64,000 bases of DNA, taken from assembly GCA_905480335.1 (NCBI GenBank), contig CAJQPY010000028.1, positions 1 to 64,000 of the forward strand. Reading direction: 5' to 3'. The position numbers and the translations under genes were made by a program. The stretch comes from an uncultured Ilumatobacter sp. (GTDB lineage Bacteria; Actinomycetota; Acidimicrobiia; Acidimicrobiales; Ilumatobacteraceae). Below, one piece after another: positions 24,337 to 33,379 of this stretch. The notes below the pieces were generated by a model. The model ran no database searches and was not told where the DNA came from. It saw only the letters and a list, made by a program, of their open reading frames with translations. The stretch's first letter is position 1, and every line of letters starts with the position of its first letter.

Positions 24337-26075
24337 GATGACGCGGCCCGATCAGCTTCGAAAGCTTCAACGATTTCCCGGTAACCCGACTCACGCTCAA
24401 GGAGTTCGACATGCGTGCCGTGCGCTACAACTCGCCCCGCCGACATGAACACCACATCGTCTGCCAGTGCAATGGTGGACGGCCGCGATGCGACCATCAA
24501 CACCGTCGACTCAAGCGACGAGCGCAACCGGCTCAGAATCGCCTCCTCGGTTGTTGGGTCGAGCGCTGAGGTGGTGTCGTCAAGAACCAGGATCGACGGG
24601 TGCCGAACGAGTGCCCGAGCAAGCGCGACACGCTGACGCTGTCCGCCACTGAGACTGATACCTCGCTCGCCCACCACGGTGTCAAGACCCAACGGCAACG
24701 CGCAGACAAAGTCGTCCGCTGCCGCGAGGTGCAGGGCGGCCCAAACGTCGTCATCATCGGCATGGTTGCCGAACGCAACGTTGTCGCGGACTGTCCCTGC
24801 GATGAGAAACGCCTCCTGAAACACGATTGACCTGGCGCCCGGAGCGAGGGCCACGATCCCAGACGTCGCAGGAACAAGGCCGACTACAACGTCTGTCAAC
24901 GTCGACTTTCCACATCCTGTCGACCCAACGAGCGCCGTGATCTTGCCCAGTGAAAGGGCGAGATCGATATCGTGCAAAGCCGCTAGTCCAGATCCCTCGT
25001 GGTTGAAACTCACCCCTGTGAGTTGAATGCCGAGGCCGGTGTCAGCCGTACCGATTTCCATAGTCGGGTCGTCAAGCACCACCTCGGTCACCACCGCCTG
25101 GATGCGGATCCACGCCGCCATTGAGCGAGGCAACTCTGACAGCGCGTAGCCGATAAGACGGAGCGGCAGCACGAGCAGTGTGAACAGAAAAATTACACTC
25201 GTGAACTCTCCGATGGTGACGTTGCCAGACTCAACCCGCGCTGCACCGAGGAGCACCAAGACGATGTTGGCGATCGCCGGGATCATGTCGGTCAGCGCAT
25301 CGAACCAACTTCGCCGCCCGATCGCTTCGACTCGCGACGCACGAACGCGACCTGCGAGTTCGGTGAGGCGCATTGTCTCGCGCTCCTCGGCGCAGTATGC
25401 CTTGATGACTTGTACCCCTTCAAAGCTCTCGTGGACAGCTGCAGAGAAGTCCCCGAGCTGTTCCTGCGCCCGGGTGTAGTACTGCGAGACGGACCGCTCG
25501 TACACCACGTTCGTGGCAATCACGAGTGGAAACACAATCAGAGCGACGATGCCGAGCGGAATATCAATGATAAGAAGCCAGATCGTCGAGATCACGATCA
25601 TCAGCACGGTGCTCGTGGCGAAAGGGATCGGAGCGATCACGCTCACCGTGGTCTCAGTGTCGACACCGGCCCGCGCCACCAGATCACCGTCCTGGTAGCG
25701 GCGATGCCAACTGACCGGCTGACGCACGAGACGGTCGAGAACCTGGTTGGTGTAGGTCTCGGCGACTCGCCACATCCCCGCCGACGCAAACGCCCGACGA
25801 AACACCACCCCGATAGCACGCACCAACCCGATCCCAATGATCATGCCGATACCGGCGAAGAACGTTCCGACGGCGACCTGACCGTCCTCAAATCGCGGCA
25901 GGATTACATTGTCAATCACCCATCGAATCGCAAAACTCGAGACCACCGTCGCAAGAGCGAACACCGCTGCGCCGGCGAATGAAAACACGAACGACCGCGG
26001 ATGCAGCGACAGCATCGACCGGATCAACGTCCCATTTCGGCGAAGGCGATAGAAATGCCGGGAGCCGATGGTCAC
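24333..26075 (-). CDS. ABC exporter half-transporter with degenerate ATPase site (subunit A)
   Basis: 580 residues: six membrane helices (about 25-315) and an ATPase domain. Walker A is GSTGCGKST (384-392) and the signature a canonical LSGGQ (475-479). Walker B ends in LVLDD, with Asp500 where Glu is catalytic. The switch-loop His is replaced in VASRPS (Ser530). This is the degenerate partner of the following gene. GTG start at 26075 with a weak TAGAAA 6 nt upstream; the divergent gene at 26119 starts 43 bp away. Family members export lipids, peptides or drugs. Confidence 0.9.
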   Translation of the reverse strand: MTIGSRHFYRLRRNGTLIRSMLSLHPRSFVFSFAGAAVFALATVVSSFAIRWVIDNVILPRFEDGQVAVGTFFAGIGMIIGIGLVRAIGVVFRRAFASAGMWRVAETYTNQVLDRLVRQPVSWHRRYQDGDLVARAGVDTETTVSVIAPIPFATSTVLMIVISTIWLLIIDIPLGIVALIVFPLVIATNVVYERSVSQYYTRAQEQLGDFSAAVHESFEGVQVIKAYCAEERETMRLTELAGRVRASRVEAIGRRSWFDALTDMIPAIANIVLVLLGAARVESGNVTIGEFTSVIFLFTLLVLPLRLIGYALSELPRSMAAWIRIQAVVTEVVLDDPTMEIGTADTGLGIQLTGVSFNHEGSGLAALHDIDLALSLGKITALVGSTGCGKSTLTDVVVGLVPATSGIVALAPGARSIVFQEAFLIAGTVRDNVAFGNHADDDDVWAALHLAAADDFVCALPLGLDTVVGERGISLSGGQRQRVALARALVRHPSILVLDDTTSALDPTTEEAILSRLRSSLESTVLMVASRPSTIALADDVVFMSAGRVVAHGTHVELLERESGYREIVEAFEADRAASS

Positions 26076-26104
26076 GCTGGGTTTCTACCAGCGGGTCGGG
26101 GTCA

Positions 26105-26110
26105 TAGCGT
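26105..26110 (+). promoter_or_regulatory. Putative -10 element (TAGCGT), leaderless
   Basis: TAGCGT ends 8 nt before the GTG at 26119. Confidence 0.4.
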
Positions 26111-26118
26111 CATGACTT

Positions 26119-26694
26119 GTGGCAACTCCCGACAGCGCACCCGGAGGGAACCACGCTCTGGAGCGTCAGGCGACATATGGTCCCGGGCCTCGCACAGGTG
26201 GATCGAAGCCACTGCGGCTTCTCTTCCTACTCGGTGCAGCCATCTTTGTCGCGTTCTGGTTCTGGGCCCTGTTCCTCATCGACAAGACGGCGGTGAACAA
26301 GATCGAAGACCGAGCGTGGGCAGCGCGCGCCGAGGCAATCTGCGAACCTGTAAAACTCCAAATTCGACGACTTGACCTCGAAACAGCTGCCGAACTCGAG
26401 GGGCGTGCCGATCTGGTGGTCGAATCAACCGACCTGCTGTCGGTGATGTTGGGAGACCTTGAGGCAGTGGAGCCGACGGACGCGAAAGGGCGAGCGATCG
26501 TGCCTGACTGGATCACCGACTACCGCACGTTGCTTCAGGACCGCTACAACTACGCCGACCGGCTACGTTCTGGCCAAAACGTGCCCTTCACCGAAACCGG
26601 TGTCCAGGGCGTCCCGATCACCGAGCGGATCGAAACGTTCGCCGGCGACAACGAGATGCCGAGCTGCGCGCCCCCACGCTCTGGCGTTTTGTGA
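26119..26694 (+). CDS. Single-pass membrane protein of unknown function
   Basis: 191 residues, not recognised. A polar N-terminus is followed by one membrane helix at about 32-55 (LRLLFLLGAAIFVAFWFWAL). The rest is a soluble, acidic, probably helical domain (IEDRAWAARAEAICEPVKL, LETAAELEGRADLVVEST) and would face outside. The two Cys in the soluble part (AICEP, PSCAP) could form a disulfide. Divergent from the ABC exporter by 43 bp. Confidence 0.7.
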   Translation: MATPDSAPGGNHALERQATYGPGPRTGGSKPLRLLFLLGAAIFVAFWFWALFLIDKTAVNKIEDRAWAARAEAICEPVKLQIRRLDLETAAELEGRADLVVESTDLLSVMLGDLEAVEPTDAKGRAIVPDWITDYRTLLQDRYNYADRLRSGQNVPFTETGVQGVPITERIETFAGDNEMPSCAPPRSGVL

Positions 26695-26728
26695 TTGACG
26701 CCCGACGATTGGCCGTCCGCTCAAACGC

Positions 26729-27370
26729 TCAAAGATGCTTGATCACCCTGGCAGGCACACCGGCAGCCACGCAGTTGTCGGGAAGGTCGCGCGTGACGAC
26801 GCTGTTGGCTCCCACCACTACGTGGTGACCGATATTCACGCCCGGGAGCACCACCGTGCCGTGCCCTAGCCACGTTCCATCGCCGATCGACACAGGGCGC
26901 TCGGGCATCACCTGCCTCGAGATCGGAAGATTGAGATCCTCGTAGCCGTGGTTCTGATCGGTGATGTACACGTGATGCCCGGTCCACACGTCGTTTCCGA
27001 CACGGATTTCAAGATGTCCGACAATCCCACTGCCTTTCCCGAAGAGACATCGATCGCCTACCGTGATCACCGGATCGGTCACCATGTCCTGCCCGGGCAC
27101 CATCCCTGCCGACAAGGTGGCCTGCGGGCCGAACAGCGTGCTTTCGCCAATGTGAATGTACTGCTCGTTGAACAACGTGTTCGGTGGAAAACAAATCACG
27201 CTGTTGCGGCCGAGATAACCAAAACGCCGACCGCGACGAGTATCAGGACCAATTGCTCCGAGCTCGACCACGAGATCCCGGCCCTGGTGGACGACCTCAC
27301 CGGCAGCACGTTTGATTCCCGTCATAACCCGTCGCACCAGCGTTTTCGGGACGGCCTCTCGTTCGAGCAC
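26729..27370 (-). CDS. Hexapeptide-repeat (left-handed beta-helix) acyltransferase
   Basis: 213 residues. The central part is a series of hexapeptide repeats (IHIGESTLFGPQATLSAG, ITVGDRCLFGKGSGIVGHL, VSIGDGTWLGHGTVVLPGV). The loop ITDQNHGYED carries the presumed catalytic His, and the end VTRDLPDNCVAAGVPARVI is classic for maltose/galactoside-type acetyltransferases. Acceptor unknown; likely a sugar or a cell-surface glycan. The GTG at 27370 is supported by TAGCGT 6 nt upstream. Confidence 0.85.
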   Translation of the reverse strand: MLEREAVPKTLVRRVMTGIKRAAGEVVHQGRDLVVELGAIGPDTRRGRRFGYLGRNSVICFPPNTLFNEQYIHIGESTLFGPQATLSAGMVPGQDMVTDPVITVGDRCLFGKGSGIVGHLEIRVGNDVWTGHHVYITDQNHGYEDLNLPISRQVMPERPVSIGDGTWLGHGTVVLPGVNIGHHVVVGANSVVTRDLPDNCVAAGVPARVIKHL

Positions 27371-27376
27371 AACGTA

Positions 27377-27382
27377 ACGCTA
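27377..27382 (-). promoter_or_regulatory. Putative -10 element (TAGCGT), leaderless
   Basis: TAGCGT on the minus strand, 6 nt before the GTG at 27370. Confidence 0.45.
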
Positions 27383-27435
27383 CGACGAAACGACCTCCCG
27401 GCACCTAGTTTTAAATCGGTGGGGATGAAGCGACG

Positions 27436-28464
27436 ATGATCGGAACGCCGTTCGGATCGGTTCTCGACGTGCCCGGGGTCGGTGTGGGCCACTACCAACG
27501 CACAGGATCCGGCTGGCAAACCGGATCGACGGTCATCACCGTGGCCCGCGGCGCAACTCCGGGCGTGGATGTCCGCGGGGGTGGGCCCGGCACCCGCGAA
27601 ACCGATGCGCTCCGACCGGAGAACCTCGTCCAGCAGATCCACGCCGTGACTCTCACCGGTGGAAGCGCCTACGGTCTCGCAGCCGCCGACGGCGTGGTCG
27701 GGCTGCTCGAGCAACGCGGGCTCGGGTTTCCGATTGCGGAAAGCGTGGTCCCCGTCGTCCCCGCTGCGGTCATTTTTGACCTCGGAAGAGGTGGTGCTTT
27801 CACAAGCCGCCCAAACGCTTTATTCGGTGAGAGGGCCGCTCGCACTGCGCTCGCCGGCCGAAAACTCCCGGGCTGGGGCTCGGTAGGTGCGGGCACGGGG
27901 GCGCGTGCCGGTGGGTTGCAGGGCGGCGTCGGTACGGCGAGCACCACGCTTCAGATCGGCAATGCAGGCGTCATCGTCGCCGCGATCGCCGTCGTCAATT
28001 CGAACGGCTCAGCGGTCGACCCGACAACGGCGCTCCCGTGGGAGCGTCATAGCCTCCGGCTCACGCGTCCATCGATCAACGAGCGCAACAGTGTGCGCTC
28101 AGTACTAGCAAACCAAGCTGCTGTCGGGCTCAACACGACCATCGGCGTGGTGGTCACATCGGCAGCGCTCGACAAAGCGGAGTGCTCGAAAGTAGCGGCC
28201 GTCGCCCACGACGGGCTTGCTCGCGCCATACGCCCTGCCCACTCGATGACCGATGGCGACACCGTCTTCACTCTGGCCACCGGCGATACCAACCTGCCAG
28301 CACATGTCAACAATTCGACTAGATTTGCCGCGATCAACCAGATCCTCCGCGCAGGTGCCGATGTTTTCTCAGCCGCCTGCACGCATGCGGTCGTGAGCGC
28401 GACGACGATCGGTGACACCCCCGCTTGGCGGGACCTCTGTCCGAATACGCTCGCTGCATGCTGA
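27436..28464 (+). CDS. P1 family (DmpA/NylC-type) peptidase
   Basis: 342-residue Ntn-hydrolase-like peptidase that matures by self-cleavage. Family motifs are VPGVGVGHYQ, VDVRGGGPGTRETD, LTGGSAYGLAAADG and GLQGGVGTAS. The predicted cleavage is Asn233/Thr234 in LNTTIGVVVTSA, freeing Thr234 as nucleophile, as in NylC. DmpA relatives are aminopeptidases or amidases; the natural substrate is unknown. The coding end overlaps panC by 7 nt, so the two genes are coupled. Confidence 0.88.
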   Translation: MIGTPFGSVLDVPGVGVGHYQRTGSGWQTGSTVITVARGATPGVDVRGGGPGTRETDALRPENLVQQIHAVTLTGGSAYGLAAADGVVGLLEQRGLGFPIAESVVPVVPAAVIFDLGRGGAFTSRPNALFGERAARTALAGRKLPGWGSVGAGTGARAGGLQGGVGTASTTLQIGNAGVIVAAIAVVNSNGSAVDPTTALPWERHSLRLTRPSINERNSVRSVLANQAAVGLNTTIGVVVTSAALDKAECSKVAAVAHDGLARAIRPAHSMTDGDTVFTLATGDTNLPAHVNNSTRFAAINQILRAGADVFSAACTHAVVSATTIGDTPAWRDLCPNTLAAC

Positions 28465-29321
28465 CGATCGAATCCCCCGACGAAATGCGTGCATGGGCGA
28501 GGGAGCAGGCCGCCAGCGATCGAACAATCGGTCTCGTGCCGACCATGGGAGCGCTCCACGGCGGCCACCTTGCACTCATCGCTGATGCCTCCCGCCGATG
28601 CGACGTCGTCGTCGTGTCGATCTTCGTCAATCCCCTGCAGTTCAACGAGGCCGACGACTTCGGCAATTATCCGCGCCCTATCGACAATGATGTTGCCAAC
28701 TGCCAAGCCGCAGGCGTGTCGGTGGTGTATGCACCGAGTGGCTCGGCCATGTACCCAGAGCACTTTCAGACCCGCGTGATTCTGGGAACGCTCGCCGAGG
28801 TGATGGAGGGACCGATGCGTCCGGGTCACTTTGAGGGCGTAGCAACGGTGGTCTCCAAGCTGTTCGGTGCCGTGCGGCCGGATGTTTCGATCTTTGGAGA
28901 GAAGGACTTTCAGCAGTTGGCCGTTATCACGCAGATGGCAGCGGACCTTGACACGGGAATCGAAGTGGTCGGGCACCCCATTGTGCGCGACCCCGACGGC
29001 GTCGCCCAGTCGAGCCGCAACCGCCGTCTCACACCGGCACAGCGAGCTGCTGCCGTCTGTGTTCCCAAGTCACTTACCGCAGCGCGTATCGCCGCGGCCG
29101 GCGGTGCCGAACCAGGTGACGTGATCGCCGCCGCGGCCGCAATCATCGACAGTGAACCACTAACCGAGCGTGAGTACATCACCATTTTCGACGCTCGGAC
29201 GTTGACCGAGATCGAGCGATTCGAGATCATTAACCGGCGGGCGCGTGCCGTGCGCATCGCAACGGCCGTGTGGTTCGGCAACGTGCGGTTGATCGACAAC
29301 TGCGACCTCTTCGGCGAATGA
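28458..29321 (+). CDS. panC: Pantothenate synthetase
   Basis: Joins pantoate and beta-alanine with ATP to make pantothenate, the CoA precursor. 287 residues from the ATG at 28458. VPTMGALHGGHLALI holds the HIGH-like ATP motif. FVNPLQFNEADDFGNYPR, FGEKDFQQL and AQSSRNRRL (KMSKS-like position) complete the active site. The frame is open a little further upstream, but homology starts here. Other pan genes are not in the window. The last 162 nt overlap, antisense, the end of the CPBP protease gene. Confidence 0.95.
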   Translation: MLTIESPDEMRAWAREQAASDRTIGLVPTMGALHGGHLALIADASRRCDVVVVSIFVNPLQFNEADDFGNYPRPIDNDVANCQAAGVSVVYAPSGSAMYPEHFQTRVILGTLAEVMEGPMRPGHFEGVATVVSKLFGAVRPDVSIFGEKDFQQLAVITQMAADLDTGIEVVGHPIVRDPDGVAQSSRNRRLTPAQRAAAVCVPKSLTAARIAAAGGAEPGDVIAAAAAIIDSEPLTEREYITIFDARTLTEIERFEIINRRARAVRIATAVWFGNVRLIDNCDLFGE

Positions 29322-30167
29322 CGCACCATTCTCGATCAAGTTAGAATTATCCTCAAGTAGCCGGTCGCGAATCCCTGTAAGCAACAGAACCATCACGACG
29401 CCGTTGAAGATTGCGTGAGCCACGACCGTCGGACCGATTCGTCTGAGTAGGTACGCCCCAGTGCCGAGCGAGATACCAACGCCCGAGAGAATGAACGCGA
29501 GACCGGTGTTACCGATACCCCGAACCGGATCAATATGTGCGACACCGAACAAGAAACCCTGGAGCACAATCGCCGCAAACGCCGGAAGTTTCGATAGCAG
29601 ACTCCGCATCACGAGTCCCCGGAAAACGAATTCTTCGACGACCGGCGCTGCGATGACGGCGGTGACTACGATCGCAACTGCGTAGGTTCGGTTAGCTGAC
29701 AGTCCACCGATGTCATCGGTGTTGTTCGACAACGGGATGTCGAATCCCAAAACGATGGCCCCGATAAACATCTGCACGAGGACCGTCGCCGTCCAGATGA
29801 GGGGGCCCCACCCGATGTCGCTCCACTGTGGGCGAGCACCGACATCATTTATACGGTGGCCGCTCCCCCATCGTCCGCTGGCAAACCACCACCACGCAAT
29901 CGACGGTCCGTAGCCGATCACTGCGAGCAGGAGAACGTAAACGGCGACCGGCCAATCGAAATCAACGATTAGGTCGAGGACGTACTTCGATATCAGTAGA
30001 GACAGTGTGAGTACGACAAGCGCACCCAATCCGGCTGCGAGGGGCAACGTCGGGTGCTTGGGTCGAGGCGCTTTGAAGCCCAAAGCCAGACCAGCGTCAG
30101 CAGGGACGCCAATCGGGGTAGTCGGCGGACCCCACGGTGCGGTCGATTGGGTGTGGTCCACGGTCAT
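29160..30167 (-). CDS. CPBP family intramembrane metalloprotease
   Basis: 335 residues with about eight membrane helices. The CAAX-protease/bacteriocin-processing signature is EEFVFRGLVMRSLL (EExxxR), followed by FGVAHIDPVRG and the His region VVAHAIFNG. The family includes prenyl-protein proteases and bacteriocin-immunity proteins; the bacterial substrate is usually unknown. The fold should end near TGIRDRLLEDNSN. The last about 54 residues are polar and are read entirely from the antisense strand of panC, so they look like a read-through extension after stop-codon loss. Confidence 0.82.
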   Translation of the reverse strand: MTVDHTQSTAPWGPPTTPIGVPADAGLALGFKAPRPKHPTLPLAAGLGALVVLTLSLLISKYVLDLIVDFDWPVAVYVLLLAVIGYGPSIAWWWFASGRWGSGHRINDVGARPQWSDIGWGPLIWTATVLVQMFIGAIVLGFDIPLSNNTDDIGGLSANRTYAVAIVVTAVIAAPVVEEFVFRGLVMRSLLSKLPAFAAIVLQGFLFGVAHIDPVRGIGNTGLAFILSGVGISLGTGAYLLRRIGPTVVAHAIFNGVVMVLLLTGIRDRLLEDNSNLIENGASFAEEVAVVDQPHVAEPHGRCDAHGTRPPVNDLESLDLGQRPSVENGDVLTLG

Positions 30168-30736
30168 CGATAACTGGAGGAAAGCGTATCGGCGGACAAC
30201 GAAGCATCGAACAAAACCAACGGGCCGTACCCGTTGACGTTACCTGCCAGAGCAATAAAGGTATCTGTGGCCCCAGTGTCGCAACGTGCCGTCCTGTCAT
30301 CCGGATATCGGCTTGAAGAACGCCTTGTCAGCTCTAGTCGAGTGGAGGGCATGTACGACGACGGCGCCGTCGTCCCGGTTGAAGCCAAAATTTCGCCGAG
30401 CGCCGGCTCATCGGTCGAGCCGCTATCACAGCATCGCATCGTCAGACCCCTTGAGTGTCTGAAGGCTGATGCGCTCGACTCGGAGCCACTGGACACATGT
30501 AGCGGGGCTTTCCTTCAACCGGATGTCACTCCATGTTTGAGGCACACTGCGTTGCCCAATCATCGGTAGGCCAGCTTGCAAATGAGGAGAAGACGATCGA
30601 AGTACTGCATTTGTCCATCTACTGGGTCACCGACGCCGAGCAGCGAACGCCCTGGGTCTCCATGGCGAGGTTCAGCAGATCCTCGCGAGCGCAGGCCTTC
30701 ACCAGTCGGGAAGATACGGATCCTGACGCGCACGAC
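30168..30736. other. 570-bp region with no recognisable gene
   Basis: Between the CPBP start and the proA stop. Open frames on both strands (30234-30569 +, 30164-30496 -) have no homology I recognise and no good ribosome site. Upstream sequence needed by the CPBP gene must lie here, but I could not define a promoter. Confidence 0.6.
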
Positions 30737-32236
30737 TTAGCGATGCGTCGTCGGATCGCTGACGATCGCTCGGTAGCGGACCGTGTGAACGCTGTCTCCG
30801 GAAAGGATCCCGCCTCGCCCGAGCATCCGACCTCCTTGCCAGTTCGAGAGGCCGAGCTCGGGTTTGTCGAGGGCATACTGACCGTCGACCCACCGGGTGA
30901 AGCCGTTCCCCACGAACGGTGCATCGACTGCCTCGTAGAACCGTTCGTGCTCAACCGGATCGACACTGATCAGCGACGCAACGAAGTGTGGGCTGTGGCG
31001 GTTGAAGAGGTCGACTCCGTCGTCAATCGCGTCGACGACGACGAGCGAGATCTCCGGGCTGTTCTCCCATTCCCATTCAACAGCGAGATCGGTTTCGGAG
31101 AGCACCGATGCCAGCGTTTCGTTGCTTGGCCCTCCAGCCCGGTCAATCGTGACCGAGGTTTCGAAGAGCTCCGCCGGCACGAACTCCTGGCTCCCCTCGA
31201 CAACGTGAAGCCGTGCATGCGTATTACGGACGTCAGCCGCATCACGAACCGCGTCGAGCGCCACCGGTACGAGCACTTCAGCGTTGCAACGTAGGATCAC
31301 CAGGCAGTTGAGTGTGTTGCACACCTTTCGATCAAGCGAGTGCCTGACCGCAGCGCGGAGTTCGCTGGGGTCACAGGACTGGCCGGCCATGATCCACGCC
31401 CCACCGGTACCATGCAAGCTCACGGGGATTCCCGCCTGGGACGCTACTGCCCCGAGTTGTGCAACCGCAGCCCCTGATCCGCGGGCGACGGCCAACGCGA
31501 GGCGCCGGTCGCTGAACAGTGCGTGGCCAGCGCTACGCGCTGACGATTCGACGAGTTGTACCGCTCCAAGCGGCAGCCCCGCTCCCTCCAATGCAGGACG
31601 GAGCGCGTGTTCGACGATCGCGCTCGCAGTCCCGAGCGCATCGGAGCCAATTCGGAACACAACAGTGTTCCCACTCCGCAGCACACCACAAGCATCAGCA
31701 AAAACGTTCGGCCGACCTTCAAAAACGAAAGCGACCACGCCAAGAGGCGCCCGACGAGCCTCAAGTTGCCAGCCCGTATGGTCGACCATCTCGACGAGGG
31801 CGTTTCGGCCGGAGGTGGCACGCTGCCACCCCATGAGTCCGGCAATCATGTCGGAACGCATTGTGGCGCCGACCTCGAGCCGTGTGGTCGACCTCCCCCT
31901 ACTTCGCGCGGATTCAATGTCATCAACGTTGGCCTCGATGATTGCCGAAAAGACCTCATCGTTGGCGAGAAGGGCGCCGAACCGGGCGAAGAAGTCGCTG
32001 ATCTGATCATCAGAGCAACGGGCGAGCTCGACGAAACCATCGATGGCTGCTGACACTGCAGCGTCGACCATTCGATACTCTCCGGCCGGAATGTGCAAGA
32101 GATCGCCCGTGTCCTGAACGACGATCAGCTGGTCACCGGCCTTAAATGCCGCAGCGAGTTCAGAAGTCACCTCGGCTACTCGGTCGCCACCGAACACGAT
32201 CGGCTGACCTGCCGCTAGTGTGGTAAGGGGAATCAC
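30737..32236 (-). CDS. proA: Glutamate-5-semialdehyde dehydrogenase with N-terminal extension
   Basis: NADPH-dependent reduction of glutamyl-5-phosphate to the semialdehyde, second step of proline synthesis. The aldehyde-dehydrogenase-fold core starts at about residue 65 with FFARFGALLANDEVFSAII. It continues with RRAPLGVVAFVFEGRPNVF, SLHGTGGAWIM and the catalytic Cys in DRKVCNTLNC. At 499 residues it is about 80 longer than usual. The first about 65 (MIPLTTLAAGQPIVFGGDRV onward) are unrecognised. The start overlaps the oxidoreductase upstream by 4 nt. No proB is nearby. Confidence 0.88.
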   Translation of the reverse strand: MIPLTTLAAGQPIVFGGDRVAEVTSELAAAFKAGDQLIVVQDTGDLLHIPAGEYRMVDAAVSAAIDGFVELARCSDDQISDFFARFGALLANDEVFSAIIEANVDDIESARSRGRSTTRLEVGATMRSDMIAGLMGWQRATSGRNALVEMVDHTGWQLEARRAPLGVVAFVFEGRPNVFADACGVLRSGNTVVFRIGSDALGTASAIVEHALRPALEGAGLPLGAVQLVESSARSAGHALFSDRRLALAVARGSGAAVAQLGAVASQAGIPVSLHGTGGAWIMAGQSCDPSELRAAVRHSLDRKVCNTLNCLVILRCNAEVLVPVALDAVRDAADVRNTHARLHVVEGSQEFVPAELFETSVTIDRAGGPSNETLASVLSETDLAVEWEWENSPEISLVVVDAIDDGVDLFNRHSPHFVASLISVDPVEHERFYEAVDAPFVGNGFTRWVDGQYALDKPELGLSNWQGGRMLGRGGILSGDSVHTVRYRAIVSDPTTHR

Positions 32237-33342
32237 CAGTCGAATCCATCGAGCTCAGAGAGTTCGGACATCAGCACCGGCAATCCACTGTCGATCGAGC
32301 GGTGTGCTGCGAAACCGATCGCTGCTGATCTGAGGCCGTCCATGAGAGTCACCGCCGGCGGCGACCCCGATCGAATTGCTGCCACGAAGTCGACGTGTTC
32401 GAGGTAGCTGGAACCGTGGTGCAGTCCGACGTGCTTAATGCCCTCGTGCCGAATCTCGTGCGTGTTAACCACGTGCTGCCCGTCGGCACGCTTTCCGATC
32501 CTCAGCTTCGATTCGGTGACCATCGCTTCCATCTTGCCGACATCGCCCGTCACGACGATCTCCTGTTCGTTTACGCTTGCCTCTGCGAACATGCACAGGT
32601 CGAGCATGCCTCGCGAGTCATCGTCGAAATCGACTACCACATAGGCATTATCCAAAATATCCGGCGTCTTGCCGTCGTAACGCTCGTCGAGGTGATTCAC
32701 GGACTGTCCGCCCGTGGCGAAGACTCGCACCGGTCGCGCCTGCGTGATCTGCAACATTAGGTCAAAAAAATGGCAGGTCTTCTCGACCAGTGTCCCGCCG
32801 GTGTTGCGGCTAAACCGATTCCAGTTGTCAACTTTCGTGAGGAAAGGGAACCGGTGCTCACGGATAGCAACCATCTTCACGTCCCCCACCGCCCCGGTAG
32901 CGAGTTCGGCGAGCAAACACTGAGTCGGGGCCATGTAGCGATACTCCAGGCCCATCCACACGACCCGCTCGTGTCCCGATCGAGTTACTGCCTCGACGGC
33001 GTCACGGCAATGCCCGAGCGTTGCGCAAAGCGGCTTCTCCATCAGGATGTGGACCGGATGCGCAATGACGTCGAGCAGGATCTGATGGTGCGTATGGTTC
33101 GGTGAGGCGATAACCACTGCATCAACAAGGCCCGAGTCGAGCATTTCGTTGTGGTCGCTGAACTCCTCCAGCAGAACGTCAGTTCCGACTGCTCGGCGAG
33201 CCCGCTTGATCGACTCAGGGTGTGGATCGGCAACGGCGGTGACGATGGCACCGTCAACCGCTGCCACGTTGCGGATGTGCTCCACGCCCATCATGCCGGT
33301 CCCGATGACGCCATACCGAATGGGTGACTTGTGTTCATCCAT
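32233..33342 (-). CDS. Gfo/Idh/MocA family oxidoreductase
   Basis: 369-residue NAD(P)-dependent dehydrogenase. The N-terminal Rossmann domain starts IRYGVIGTGMMGVEHIRN, then VVIASPNHTHHQI and HILMEKPLC, which carries the family EKP motif. The C-terminal alpha/beta domain includes GGTLVEKTCHFFDLML with the conserved His. Typical substrates are sugars or inositol; unknown here. The ATG at 33342 has TACGCT 7 nt upstream. Leads a two-gene unit with proA. Confidence 0.9.
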   Translation of the reverse strand: MDEHKSPIRYGVIGTGMMGVEHIRNVAAVDGAIVTAVADPHPESIKRARRAVGTDVLLEEFSDHNEMLDSGLVDAVVIASPNHTHHQILLDVIAHPVHILMEKPLCATLGHCRDAVEAVTRSGHERVVWMGLEYRYMAPTQCLLAELATGAVGDVKMVAIREHRFPFLTKVDNWNRFSRNTGGTLVEKTCHFFDLMLQITQARPVRVFATGGQSVNHLDERYDGKTPDILDNAYVVVDFDDDSRGMLDLCMFAEASVNEQEIVVTGDVGKMEAMVTESKLRIGKRADGQHVVNTHEIRHEGIKHVGLHHGSSYLEHVDFVAAIRSGSPPAVTLMDGLRSAAIGFAAHRSIDSGLPVLMSELSELDGFDW

Positions 33343-33349
33343 TCTACGA

Positions 33350-33355
33350 AGCGTA
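33350..33355 (-). promoter_or_regulatory. Putative -10 element (TACGCT), leaderless
   Basis: TACGCT on the minus strand, 7 nt before the ATG at 33342. Confidence 0.5.
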
Positions 33356-33379
33356 GAGCCGTTTGCCAGACTGGAGCAG

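Noticed and set aside
30533-31294. 253-codon plus-strand frame
   Set aside because: Mostly antisense to proA and without recognisable domains.
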